From NCBI GenBank assembly GCA_023846275.1, contig CM043869.1, forward strand, positions 22,364,237 to 22,428,236: DNA of 64,000 bases, read 5' to 3'. A model generated the notes under the pieces. The model saw nothing but the letters and a program-made list of their open reading frames with translations, was not told the DNA's origin and did no database searches. Made by a program: the position numbers and the translations under genes. How positions within the stretch are numbered: the stretch's first letter is position 1; each line of letters opens with the position of its first letter. Of this stretch, positions 1-11,600 are shown one piece after another. The DNA is from Vanilla planifolia. Lineage: Eukaryota > Streptophyta > Magnoliopsida > Asparagales > Orchidaceae.

Positions 1-405
1 ATAGAATAAGAGACTCAAAAACACATGGCAAGATTATTTGAATATAGTGTGCTTGAATAATCACAAAGATTTGGTAAGATATCCAAGGATTTATATTAAT
101 CCACCTAGTGGCATTGAGCCTTCTTGTTGTTGTTGTGGCAGCTTGGCATTGACATAGATTCTAGTTTAATTTCAGTTTGAAACTTTTTATTCAAAATCTG
201 GGATTTGCTCGAATTGAACATAATGTCTCCCTTATTATTAATCCCTTTAATAACAGAATTGACAGCTGAAGGAGCTGGTTACTGATGTTTACTCCATGAA
301 TTCATTTTGGGTGGTCAACTAACTGCATATAAATTGCTCTTGTGAACAGGAATCTAAACTATCTTGTTTTTATGAAGGGATAACTGTTTGTGAACATATC
401 ATTAG
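1..405 (+). other. Partial upstream intron of the VCCN1-like gene
   Basis: AT-rich sequence upstream of the exon acceptor at 404-405. No family motif of the preceding VCCN1 exon is visible in any frame, so it is read as intron. Nothing else was recognised. Confidence 0.55.
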
Positions 406-3400
406 CATCCCAATTCCCTTATCATATACTCGGTTGACATCAAGATTTCTTGTGTTGTGGCATCTCACGCTTCCTGTGATACTTTGGGATGAATGCAATT
501 GGATTGTTGTTCCAGCTACCTTCATTAGTGCAGCCTCATTGTTTTGCATTGAAGAAGTGAGTTCTTCCTTTTTTTGTCCTCATTCTTTTCATGGAATTTT
601 TTTGTTTGCTGATTGCTGTTCCTATATTATCAATTTCTTCTTTTTAACTTATCCTGTTCAATTTATGCTGTTCCATTGGCAATCACCATTTCTATTGCAC
701 ATAAACTTTCTATTATAATTTAGGTTTTTTACTGTCCAAGACCTTTTTTTTTGTAGTTTGAATTAATTATATTTATAAAGTTGGTCTTGAAATGTCCTGA
801 TTTAAAAGGATTTCTTGTTTTCTAAATGAATTTCATAAGATTTTTCTAGCCCATTTTAAAGAGGTTTTACATGCTCTTCTAGCCTATAATGACTAACGTG
901 AAAAGGATTTAATAACACAATATCTGGAATTGATGAGGACTGTGGAAAGACTTTGCTTGATCAAGGTTACCTGATCCATGCAAATCCTCTAAAACCACAC
1001 TAGTTTTGATGTTTATTAAAGTAATTTGAGTGCCATAGCAACACATGAATCATGTACTCCTTGTTCTTGATTCTTTAGGACCATGATTACCAAATTTAGC
1101 ATAAAATTGATTCTTCTCCTAAGAACTTGATTCGCTTTTCAATAAGATGCTAATCATTTGGGACATTGGACTTTTGCAATGTTGGAAGCAAAATAGCTTT
1201 TAAATTGTCTAAGCATGAAGGTAGACAGCTTCATAGAATGCACTTTCTTTAATAATTCCCAAAAGAAGAGGAGATGGAGAACGTGAAACAAGAATGGCTA
1301 ACCTACTTGGAAATTTTCAAGCCAGAGTTTCTAATTCAGTTTTATTATCTTTTTTTTTACTTGAGCGCATCTATAGTTTATAAATATGTATGTAGGGATA
1401 ATTTAGTTCTTTTGAGCAGAATGGTGGTGGCTGATCAAACAAATATTTGATCTCAACCCCCTTTGATGACTTTGATAATCCCCAAATTCGTCCTAATGCC
1501 TTTGGCCACTTCCTATGGATATAAGGCACGTCTTGCTAAATGGCTTGTTTTCCCACTATGAAATACCTTTACATCTTATCGATGTCATCAAGGCACGTCC
1601 CACCAAGAAGCAAATTTCTGTTTTGAAGCTGTATTTATGGTCTAGAATAATGGGAAAAAAGGGGACAAGCTATGGGTGCAATCTGGTGCTAGTTAGCAAC
1701 TATCTAAGTATTTCTTTTGCCATACTACTTCTAGGGTCCGGTAGAGGAACTCTCTTCTTGAATTTGAGATTAAAACATCCAATTTGTATGTTACTTAAGA
1801 CATCCTCCTTGTAAAGTCTTGGGGTTTTTCACATTCTGTACCTTTATGAGCATAATGAATCTTTAGCGGGCCTTGTGTTCATTATTTTATGTACTAGGGT
1901 TTTCAATGTAAAACTTCCACTCTCAACCTTGCATTTAATTTGATTAGTGTCCAGCTAATTATCTCCCTTAGTGCAAGTAAATTTATGATAAACTCCTTAC
2001 AAACAAATACAAATTCCAAAAGTTCACTTCAACATTGTTCATTCCTCTTGTAATATTCTCTACATCTTGCTCATTACGACTGCACCTACTAGCATTCCCT
2101 ATGCAAGTTATGCCTCCTACCTCTTCTTGACCACCTCTACTTTGTATGCAATCTTTGGTCTTAGAAAATTCTTTTTGCTTTGGAACTTGATGCCATCTTT
2201 TGCCATGTATACTCTTCCCTCTAGATCACCCATTGTGATTTAAACTTCCCCTCTTATTCAAATGTTATTCTCATTGTCATTTATGCTTTTAATACCTTGG
2301 CCTCCAAGACAATCTTGTGATATGATTTTAGGGCTTATCTCCAAACAGTCAAGCCTAGCTCATCCTTTGTGAGTCAAATCGTATTTATGCATTCTAGCAG
2401 AGAAATGGTTGGCAACTCTTTTAGTTGGAAGCACATGAAGAACTATAGCAATGTTCTCATTAGCTTTAATCTGGAGGGCATAACTTGGAAAAGGGCTATT
2501 TTCACTTGGTTCAATGTTTGCCTAATCCTATACATTGAAAGTTAATAAGCACAAGACAAATACCTTATTAAATTCCTATGTTTGGTTTTCTCCAAAAGAA
2601 ACTACCCTTTTTGGATCATTTGCTCTACTTCATTTAGAATAGGCCATCTTTGAGACTTCATCATTCAAGTTTAAGAACTTTTGAATTGTCTTGTAGCACT
2701 TTTTAGCTTCTTCTTTGAGTAATGAATGGGTTAAGGATGAGTGCTCTTATATTTATTCTGTTTTCTAAATTTAGATGTATCAAAGTGGCTTCCAAGAGGC
2801 GGAACCATAGAAGTTCCTCGTGGCTTTGTGATTCTTTGATTGTCAGTAATTGTATTAGTGACAACCCTAGCGATCTATTCCTTTCAGGTAAAAGAAAGGC
2901 CATGCAATTCGGATTATGTTAGGCGCTAAAAGCGCAGTCTATCTTAAGACAATAGCATGAAGGTTTGTTGGCATCATGAGGTGGGAGGAAATCTTAAATT
3001 CCTCTATAGTTGGTTGAAAAGTGGGGAGAGTTATAACGTCGTCATATTCTTTTGATCAATTGTATTCCAATTGTTGATCATGCTTTTTTTTTGCTATTAT
3101 ATCCTACTTCTTTTATCTAATACTCAGAGCCCTATATTTAGCCCCATTATTTTTTTTTCTTTTTGGTACAAAGCTCTCTCGAGGTTACTATCAAGTTATC
3201 TTAAGACATTAAGCATAAGGATTGCATACTATGAAGCATTGATGTAAGACAAAAGTATCAACTTTTCATATATTCCTTTTTAAGAAAAATAATTGTTGAA
3301 TTATGAAATTTAAATTTATTTAAATTTAAACATTAAATTTCAATTCAAAGTTTATTTGGATATATTATTTTATTTGAATTTTATTTAAATTTATCATTTA

Positions 3401-6400
3401 AATTTAATGGTAGATTCATCTTATTTGGTTATTTATGGGATAAACTTATTATAGATTAGGTTCTTGTTGTTTTGAATTGGAATAAAAGTTAGTAGGTTAT
3501 TATTAAATTAAATTTTCAATTGTTTAAGAATTCATATATAAAATCCTATTGTTTATAAATGAAATATTTGCCAAGTTTGTTATTGATTGTGGTCATGGTG
3601 GATAGTCGTCAACGATGGTGTTTGGTGGTTGCGTCAGCCAACTAAAGGAAGGATTTGTTATTGATTGTGGTCATGGTGGATAGTTGTCAACGATGGTGTT
3701 TGGTGGTTGCGTCAGCCAACTAAAGGAAGGAAGGTGTTCAATCTTTTTCTCTTATCCTTTCTCTTTTTAATTCTTCCTCTCTTTCACTCTAATACCTTAA
3801 TCTTATCCTTATATAACCAACAATTTTGGTATCAAATCAAGCCACCTCTCTATTAAGCACTTTCCTTGAACAACCTTCCCGTCTCCTTATCCTAAAGGCT
3901 TCAAGGTGTAGTTCTTATTAGGCTATTGGGATATTATTTGTAAGGATGCTTCTAATGCTATCAACTATGCATTTGGCACATGAAGTTTGTCAAAAATATA
4001 ATGTTAAGCCATCACTCTAATCACAAAATACAAAAGTACTCAATCAGTTATGAATTATGGGCCCACCTCAATGTGTTACATAATTTACACAACTATCGTG
4101 AAAATCTTTGCAAAAAATATTCAAAGCACCATCCCAAAGACTATACAAAATTTTCAAGTGGCATTTATCAAGGGAATGCACTATCATAACAATGTTCATT
4201 TGGCATCAAAGCTCATGCAAATATTCAATAACAAGTATTCATGAGGTTCTTTCTACGTAAAGTGTGTGATCTTCATTGGCTTTTAACTTTATCAATAAAG
4301 ATGAGTTGTATGTCGAGCCAACTTCCATAGGCTTCCCTATTCAATTTATTAACTTGATTAGGATATGCACCTCTAAGGTAACTTTTTTATTTTAATTGGC
4401 GGTATAATTAAAGGATACTTCAACTCTACTAGAGGATTGCTTCAATAATGCTGCTTACTTTTCTCTTTGTTGTTGTCATTGTTGCATTCTCGATTAAGCG
4501 TAAGAGATGATCTCTTGCATGTTTCTTAATTTTGAACCATTGAACGTCCAATCCAATAGATCAAATGACGAGTACAAGCTCAATTGTGTATTTTCTTGAT
4601 CCGTAGTAATTGGATGGCTGATGCTCATCTGCCAAATGTTTGGTCCAATCATCCAACTGTAGTTCAGATTTGGTTTACCCTTTTTTTGTTGTTATTTAGG
4701 TTTTGTTTTAGTTTAAACTTAAAATTAGGTTTAAATTTAGTTTTGTCTTTGTTTGACCTTATATATAGTGATTTCAATTTATGAAAGGACTCTCTTCATA
4801 GGAATTTGTACATTGTATTTATTAGCTTTTGATGAAACGTAAAATTTAGTTTACCTTTATGAGTATTACTTTGTGTTACAAGATACGATCTAAAAAATCC
4901 CTTGCGTGAGACTTGTAGTGCTTACATTGTGTGACTTGGGATTATCTTTAACTATCCACCGCTGCCTTCTCTTTCATGCTTGCCTCGTGAGGCCAATTAA
5001 TCCAAGGTCCTTTATTAATCATCCTCGAAATCTACTCCATTGTTATGTTCTATCTTCATCATCGACGCCACTTGTTGCATATATTACTGTCAGAGCATAG
5101 GCCTATTTACTACTTGTCACATAAAATCGGTATTAGAGCATAAGATCAATCTGTCACCTGCTATCTTTTATACTGTGCCTCAATTTAGCATTCTTGAGAA
5201 CATGACTTGTGTATTATAGTTAACTATAATAGCAGTACATAACCCCGGCGAAGGTCGAACTCACAACTCAATCATGCATGCCAGGTATAAGAAAACGTTG
5301 TCTCAAAGCCTTAGGCTACGTGATATAAGTCTGGTTGTTAAATAGCTCTTCTATTCTTGGATAATGCATTCACGTTCTTCTTTCTACTTTGACTTTGAAC
5401 TTGTTGTGAAGAGCTCGTTCAAGAGAAGATATGTATCTTCATATCAAGAAATAGATCTATTAAGCACTAAACCTGTCCAAAAGTTGAACATCATGAAATC
5501 TCCTTAGAGAAGCCAAGTTTGGTAAGTGCTTAATGCTTTTAATGTAATGCAAATTAACACATGAAAATGTGCTTTTCTGCCCTCATGAATGAGCTTATCA
5601 AAATACGCTTTATCCCTTAATGCTTTTTTTTTCCTAAGCTCAAAATGTTCGCTTTAGTGGATTAAGCCTCATCTTATTCATTTTAAATGTATTAATAGTC
5701 TCTTTGAGATCTTGGAGATGAGTCTTGAAATTCTTACTCTTTACTATAACAGCATCAACAATTGCTCCTATTTTCATCTCTTTAGATTGCTGAAGACCAT
5801 ATCTATCATTAACTAAAAAGTGGTTGCCTTTCTTAAGTCCACATTAGCTCCCATGTAACAGAAAGTACTTATATCACTAATAAAAGATGTTTTTCTCTCA
5901 TCATGCACAACCATCTTAGAGTGATTATTGGATAAAGTAGCCAAAAAACTCAATTGATTCCATTGGTAGTCTTTCAAGCCAGTGATCCATGGAATTAATA
6001 TATGTTCTCCATTTGTGAGTACTCTATTTGGTGAGCACAATTCACTAATTCTCCCTTTCATATGCACAACATCCTTGGAGAATCCAACAAGCGTTCTTAC
6101 ACGTGAAACAACATGATCCTTCATGATCTTCAACCTCTGTTACAATGACAATGGCACTATTGAAGGTTCCCTTAATGTCGAAGAATCCCTTGGAGAAGGT
6201 AATCAACATGATATTAGATCTTTAGGGTAGCTTGCTATCAATGGTGGTCTCAAGGCTCTTATGACTTGATTTCTTCAAGGCATCTTATCTTCTTTTGTTT
6301 CAAGTTGTGCGTGACTTCTGAGATTTTTTTTTTTTTTAAAACAATATTTGGTTTAGCTATTGGTACTTTTTCCAACTAACATCCATCTCAAGGTTCCTTG

Positions 6401-7955
6401 ACAAGGTTACTCTCTCTTTTTTGGTTGTCCAATTCTTGCCTTGGTTACCATTCCTGATGTTGATCTTCAGCAATTCCCTTGGTTGCCAATACTTATGTTT
6501 TGTGACCAAAAGACCCTTATGGAATATGCAATGCTGAGCGAAGTCACAACTACTGAGCGATGGCTTAATGTGACATTGACCTGCTGATCTTTGTTTAATG
6601 CCTTTGAGAGCAGGTCTTAGATTTGGTTATGACCTTATTGTAGTTGGTCATTTTGGACAGTTTTGACAACCATCAAGAAAAGTTCTTTTATAATTGGAAA
6701 AAATTATCAATCTATACAAAAAAGGACCAATAAAAAGCTTGATAATTGACCTGGTTTCCCCCTACTCTAGGTTAACATGATTCTAAATTTCAAAAAAAAA
6801 TTCTACTAGGACTTGTGCATGCTATCAAGTCTCCTATTCTAATACATCAACATTAACTATGCTTAAAGCGCCTATATAGGTACTCCAAATAATGCTGTGC
6901 TTGAATGAGAAACCAGATGCTTGTTAATTTATCTTTATTAGTCCTTAATACGAAAAGGTAGTTGTGTACATGCAACAAAGAATCTTATAAATTTTTTTGT
7001 ATATACATCATTTCTTTACATTTTTTTTAATTTTAGATTGAATTAGAAAACTATAAGTAAACGAAACTAAAATATCGCAACAAATGAAACTATAAAGCTT
7101 GCCCTTAATTTATGAAAGCATAATTATTTTGCCCATCCCAAATCAATGCAAAGGTTAGAAACCATAATAAGAATCGAATTAGAAGAAACTTTTAAATTAG
7201 ATCTAAATTTCTTTTTTTTTTCTTAGATAAATTAAAAGAAAAAAAATTTAGCTTTTAGAATTGAACCCAAATGCAAATAAAACCAATTGCAAATGTTAAA
7301 TTCTCAATAAATTTTCAATTCTAACTTTAAAGTGTTTTGTTTCATACTCCAGCAACCAATGTGTGCCGCATTTTGGTCCATTAAGGAGCAATTTGCCTCT
7401 AAATTTTATCAAAGCAGAAAGCATAATGCAGCAAAATATTTGGCATATGGGATGTATGGTTGTCAAATTGGTTTGTCAAAATGTTTCCAATTAACAGCTT
7501 TGTTTGTCTAGTACGTTGGTGCACTCTCACGTAATGTTTAGCTTTCATTTCTAAACAATCATTGGAAATCTATGCGTTTGGTCAGTTGTATCCCAAATGT
7601 TGAACCCTCTTTGATTCATCCTCCTTAAGATGCATCCAATGCAAAAGAATATACTAATTTCAGCTTCTTTAATGAGGCTTTAGTTATGTTTCCGATTAGC
7701 TTGTTTAATTGCAATACATCAATGCCTTAAAGCACGGGAAAATCTTTGTTTTCATGATTGGGAATACGGTTGCTCCAGGTTGGGGTTTTGATTGAAGAGC
7801 CCTTCCATATGCTTGCACTTCATGATCTATGCAAGCAGCTTCAGGACAGCATCGTGGAAGCCATTGAAATGGAATCACAAGTTAGAATAAGTGTTGGGAA
7901 GCTGAAGGACCACAACGAAGAAAAACGCCCAACCAATGGCTGGCATAACTCCTGA
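406..7955 (+). CDS. VCCN1: Bestrophin-like thylakoid chloride channel, 3' part (last two coding exons)
   Basis: The 3' end of a gene for a plant bestrophin-like voltage-dependent chloride channel, which in the family moves Cl- into the thylakoid lumen and tunes the proton-motive force. Exon 406-556 follows an AG acceptor at 404-405 and ends at a GTGAGT donor. It encodes the conserved stretch with SRFLVLWHLTLP and PATFISAASLFCIEE. Exon 7779-7955 follows CAG and continues in frame with VGVLIEEPF, then LALHDLC, ending in NGWHNS and TGA. The join restores the EEVGVLIEEPF motif characteristic of the family. About 108 residues are visible; earlier exons lie to the left of the window. The intron (557-7778) is 7.2 kb. 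The family motif is usually EEPFPMLALD; here it reads EEPFHMLALHD, a mild divergence with no stop. Identity is from recognised family motifs; the symbol follows the Arabidopsis gene. Confidence 0.82.
3576..3731. repeat. 78-bp tandem duplication, two units
   Basis: Units 3576-3653 and 3654-3731 are almost identical. The clear difference is TAGTCGTC versus TAGTTGTC, a C-to-T change at a CG site. It lies just upstream of a primer-binding-site-like motif, so it may sit inside an old LTR. Confidence 0.85.
3827..3838 (+). other. Retrotransposon primer-binding-site-like motif
   Basis: TGGTATCAAATC resembles the initiator-Met tRNA primer site TGGTATCAGAGC used by many plant LTR retrotransposons. It follows a CT-rich stretch and ATATAACCAACA, which could be an LTR end. 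No matching second LTR or gag was identified next to it. Confidence 0.35.
3990..4445 (+). pseudogene. LINE reverse transcriptase relic
   Basis: Translation from 4050 gives a stretch with IYTTIVKIFAKNIQ, then FQVAFIKGMHYHNNVHLASKL. It aligns with the conserved LINE RT block (usual form: IYKIIAK...QSAFVKGR...DN). Downstream, at about 4360-4440, a frame with ILIGGIIKGYFNSTRGLLQ matches the INGSPSGFF..RGLRQG block. Stops and shifts separate the pieces, so it is dead. It lies in sense orientation within the VCCN1 intron. Confidence 0.7.
5128..5139 (+). other. Second primer-binding-site-like motif
   Basis: CGGTATTAGAGC resembles TGGTATCAGAGC with two changes. A related TGTCAGAGCATAGG sits just upstream near 5088. 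It is consistent with a decayed LTR retrotransposon start; no open gag follows. Confidence 0.3.
5225..5325 (-). mobile_element. Possible tRNA-derived SINE head
   Basis: On the minus strand, an A-box-like TAGCCTAAGGC (5318-5308) is followed 45 nt later by a B-box-like GAGTTCGACCTT (5262-5251). That is the spacing of an internal RNA polymerase III promoter. The T-arm does not pair well, so it is not an intact tRNA gene. No clear tail or target duplication was found. Confidence 0.35.
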
Positions 7956-8469
7956 ATTCGGCATCATTTGCATCTTCTGATTCCATTTAGTACGCATCAT
8001 TTTTATCAGTTGCTACTATTGCATAAAGTGATCCAATTAAGGCAACATATCTGCAAAGAATACGATGACATATTGCAGGAACAAATAAAATCGACGAACA
8101 CAACTGGAGTTTTCGTGGTGTACAAAAGTTGACATTTGTTACAATACAATGTACTACAGGAACTGAACTCTTATCCACCTAACCAACTTGGTGGATTAGC
8201 AACCAGGCCTCCATTTGATATACATATGAGCAGAGTGACACTGTTCTATAAGGTTGTTGATAGTTCAGTTATTATTGGCCTGGATGCCAAGCACCATACT
8301 GTAAATCATCATATGCAGAAGTTAAATCGTGGTAAGGTTTGAATGATACCTTTTTTCTGAGAAATAAAAATGTATTTCTTTTTGTTACCTTCCTCTTTTT
8401 TGCCATTCTTTATTTCAAACGATTTGATTTATTTATATTCAAATTTCAGGCAAGATGAATCTTGGGTTT
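7956..8469 (+). other. 3' untranslated and flanking region of the VCCN1-like gene
   Basis: Follows the TGA at 7953-7955. An AATAAA-type poly(A) signal occurs near 8363 (GAGAAATAAAAATG). The small open frames on both strands here have no recognisable motif. Confidence 0.5.
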
Positions 8470-11400
8470 TTTAGGTGTTTAAGAATAGGTTAGTGAATCT
8501 TAGAATTAGGTTTATAATTATTATAGTATAAGATTAAAATAAGTTAAAATAAGATCAGCTTTAAGTTTAGGATTAAGTTAATTTTGAGATTAGAATTGGA
8601 GTTTGTTTGAGGATTATTTTAGAATTATGAGTAATGGTGGTTTGGAATTTGGATTAAGTTTTAGATTTGGGTAACATTAAGGTTAGGATTTGAATTTAGT
8701 TAGTTTTATTATTAGATAAGGATAAAGTTAGAATTTTAATGACTATTTTAAGTTAGTTTAATTTAAAATTTAGATTAGGTTTAATTTAGGTCAAATATAA
8801 GATTTGGAATATGGTTAAATTAGTTTAGCTTAAGCTTAAGATATGGTTTATGACTAAAATAAGATAAGATATAGTTAAGATAAATTAAAACTAAATTATT
8901 TTTTTTATTAAGTTTGTATCAAGAATAAGATTAGAATTAGATTAAAAATTAGGAATGATCTATGATTAGTTAAAAAAATGTTAGGATTAAAATCGAGTTT
9001 AGAACTAGGTTGGGAATGTTAAGACTAGAATTATGATCTGATTGGATTAGGCTTATTGTTAGTTTAAGGTAAGATTAAATATTATGATTAAAACTTGGTT
9101 CTTTTTGCTTAGTATTAGGATTTGATTTTTTATTAGGACAAAATGAGATTTTGACTAATGAATGTTTAGGATTTTACTAGCAAAGGTTTAGAATTATGTT
9201 GTTACTAAAGCTAGAATTTAAATTTGGTTAGGTTTAAGTTTGGTTTATGATTATTGATTATGATAAGATTTGAATTATGAGATTTATGATTAAGATAGGA
9301 TAAGATTTGGATCAAGCTAAGTTATGGCTAAACTTCTTTTGGTTTAGGACTAAATTAGTATTATGATTAAGATTAGAATTTGGTTGTTGATTAAATTTAG
9401 TTTATAATTAAATAAGCATAAGAATTAGATTATAATAAGTTTTTATTAATAATTAAATATAAGACTTGGTTAATATTATGATTAATATTAGAATTAAGAT
9501 AATGTTATATTTGGTTTATTATTAATTTAAGATAACATTAAAATTATGTTAGTTTAGTTTAAGATTAGATTTATTTGGTTTATACAGAGGATAGGATAAT
9601 ATTAGGACAAAATAGATTTGACTTCACCAGAATAAGTTTAGGATTAGATTAGGATAAGAAATAGATTAACGATTATGTTTAATTTATAATTATGTAAGAG
9701 AAAGATTAGGATTAGGATAAAATTTAGATCTAAGTTAGTACTAAGATGGGGATTTGAATTAGGTTGGGATTTGGTTAAGATTAATTTAGGATAAGGTTTG
9801 AATTAGGATTAAAAATATGATAATTTAACTTAGGAATAAAATTATGTTTATGAAAATGATAGGATAAAATTATGAAAATGATAGATATATGTTAAAGTCA
9901 TTTCATTTTAGGATTAGTTTGTATTTAGGATAATGTTAGAATTAGATTAAAATTTAATTACACAACGGTAAGGTTATAATTAAGATGAGGATTATAATAA
10001 GTTTAGCATGAAGTGTTAAGGATAAGATTGTGGTTAGTTTAAGATAAAGTCAATATTAGATTTAATATTAAGATAGTTTAGCTTAGTATGAATACTAGGT
10101 TTATGACTAGATTAATAAAATAATAGGATTAAGACAAGTGAGGACTAGACTAGCTTAGGTTTAAGAATATGTTAGTGTTAATGTTGATATTATAATTAAA
10201 TTAAGGATTAGTTTAGGTTTATGGTTAAATGTGAGTCAGGTTTGGAATGGGATTAGGTTTAAAGTTAGTTAATCTTAAGATTAGGATTAAAATTAAGTTC
10301 TGGTTTAGTTAGATTTATGATTTTTTTTTATATGATTAAGATTTGGAATAATATTATATTAGTTTAGTTTAAGACTACTATTAACTTTCTAATTCATATA
10401 AGACAAGATTTAGACTGAGAAATGTTAATATTAGATTAGCTTATCTTTCATACTAGGTTAGTATTAACTTATAATTAGAATTAGGTTAAGAATTAATATA
10501 AAATTATGATTAGGTTAAGATAAGATTAAGATTAGCACGATTAATATTAGAATTAGGTTTGAATTAAATTAAATTTGAAATGTATTTAATATAAAGTTAG
10601 GATTTTGATAAAATTTGTATTTAAGATAAGACAATATTAGGATTAGTATAGGTCAATGTTAGATAAAGTTAAGTTTAGAATTAAGTTAACATTAAGGTTT
10701 AGATTAGAATTAGTTTTAGATTATAATTAGGTTAAGAGAAATGTTAGAATTAGGATAGTTTTAAGAGTAAGATAATATTAAGGTTAAGATTAAGTTATGT
10801 TTATCATTAGTTGAAGATAACTTTTATAATATGATTAAGAGTAAATTAGTTTAGTTTAGTATTAAGGTTAGTTTATCATTACGATTAAGTAAACGTTTAT
10901 AGTAGCTTAAATTTAGGATTATTTATTATGGTTAAGATTAAAATTAAGTTAAAGACTTCGTATGATTTATAATTGGGTATAAATAAGGTTAATCAATTAG
11001 CATAAGGTCAAGTTTATGGTTAAAATTAGGTAAGTTTATCATAAGATTATGATTAAATTTAGGATTATGATAAAGTAAGATTAGTCCAATGATAGCTCAG
11101 AGTTAGACTTGTTTAAACTTAGAACTTGATTTGTAATTAAGGTAGGATTAGAATTGGGTTAAAGATTAGTTTAGGTTTGTGACAAGAAAATAGTAAAGTT
11201 AGGACTAAGATGACATTTTGAAGTTGGTTAAGAGAGTAATATGTTAGAGTTTGAGTTAGTTTATACAAAAATGCATAAAAATTTATTAACATAAAAGTTT
11301 AAGTTATAAACAATGTTAAGCATTTGAGATCTAGTTATTGAAATATTTAATTAGAATATTATGTCTTGCTATTTTATTCATATTTGGAGGTCTTTTAGTG

Positions 11401-11600
11401 ATCCAAACTAAAATTTGTAAATTATTTACACATTGTTAATTAAAACATAGGTTGGATTTATGATTAGGTAGAAGTAAGGCAATGAGTAAACTTAGGTTTA
11501 AGACTAGATTAGTTAAGTCAAAATCAGACTTAAGTTAGGATTAGGTTAAGCTTATCATAAATTTAATATAATATTATCATTAAGATTGATTTTATATTAG
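8470..11600. repeat. Degenerate C-poor array of TTAGGAT/TTAAGAT-type units
   Basis: About 3.1 kb made of diverged short units such as TTAGGATTAG, GATTAAGATTAG and TTTAGGATTAAG. Cytosine is scarce on the plus strand. The units resemble, but do not match, the plant telomere heptamer TTTAGGG. No coding potential was seen. A less repetitive interruption occurs at about 11230-11450. The same sequence type resumes at 15064-15930 and appears in reverse-complement form at 44.5-45.5 and 50.15-51.8 kb. Confidence 0.8.

Larger units (their letters stand above)
557..7778 (+). other. 7.2 kb intron of the VCCN1-like gene, filled with repeat debris
   Basis: Bounded by GT at 557-558 and AG at 7777-7778. It contains a LINE reverse transcriptase relic (3990-4445), primer-binding-site-like motifs (3827-3838, 5128-5139), a possible tRNA-derived SINE (about 5225-5325) and a 78-bp tandem duplication (3576-3731). 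Short open frames elsewhere (for example 2703-2922 on both strands, and 5813-6133 minus) match no family I recognise. An intron this long between two short exons looks enlarged by transposon insertion. Confidence 0.7.

Noticed and set aside
2703..2922. Overlapping 66-codon frames on both strands, moderately GC-rich, suspected organelle DNA insertion
   Set aside because: I could not match either translation to a plastid or mitochondrial gene, and the stretch is short.
5813..6133. A 106-codon minus-strand open frame in the VCCN1 intron
   Set aside because: It reads like a possible retroelement polyprotein piece, but no diagnostic motif is present, so no call was made.
8470..11600. True interstitial telomere array or CRISPR-like regular repeat
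   Set aside because: Units are too degenerate, lack a fixed period and are not TTTAGGG; there are no spacer-repeat units.
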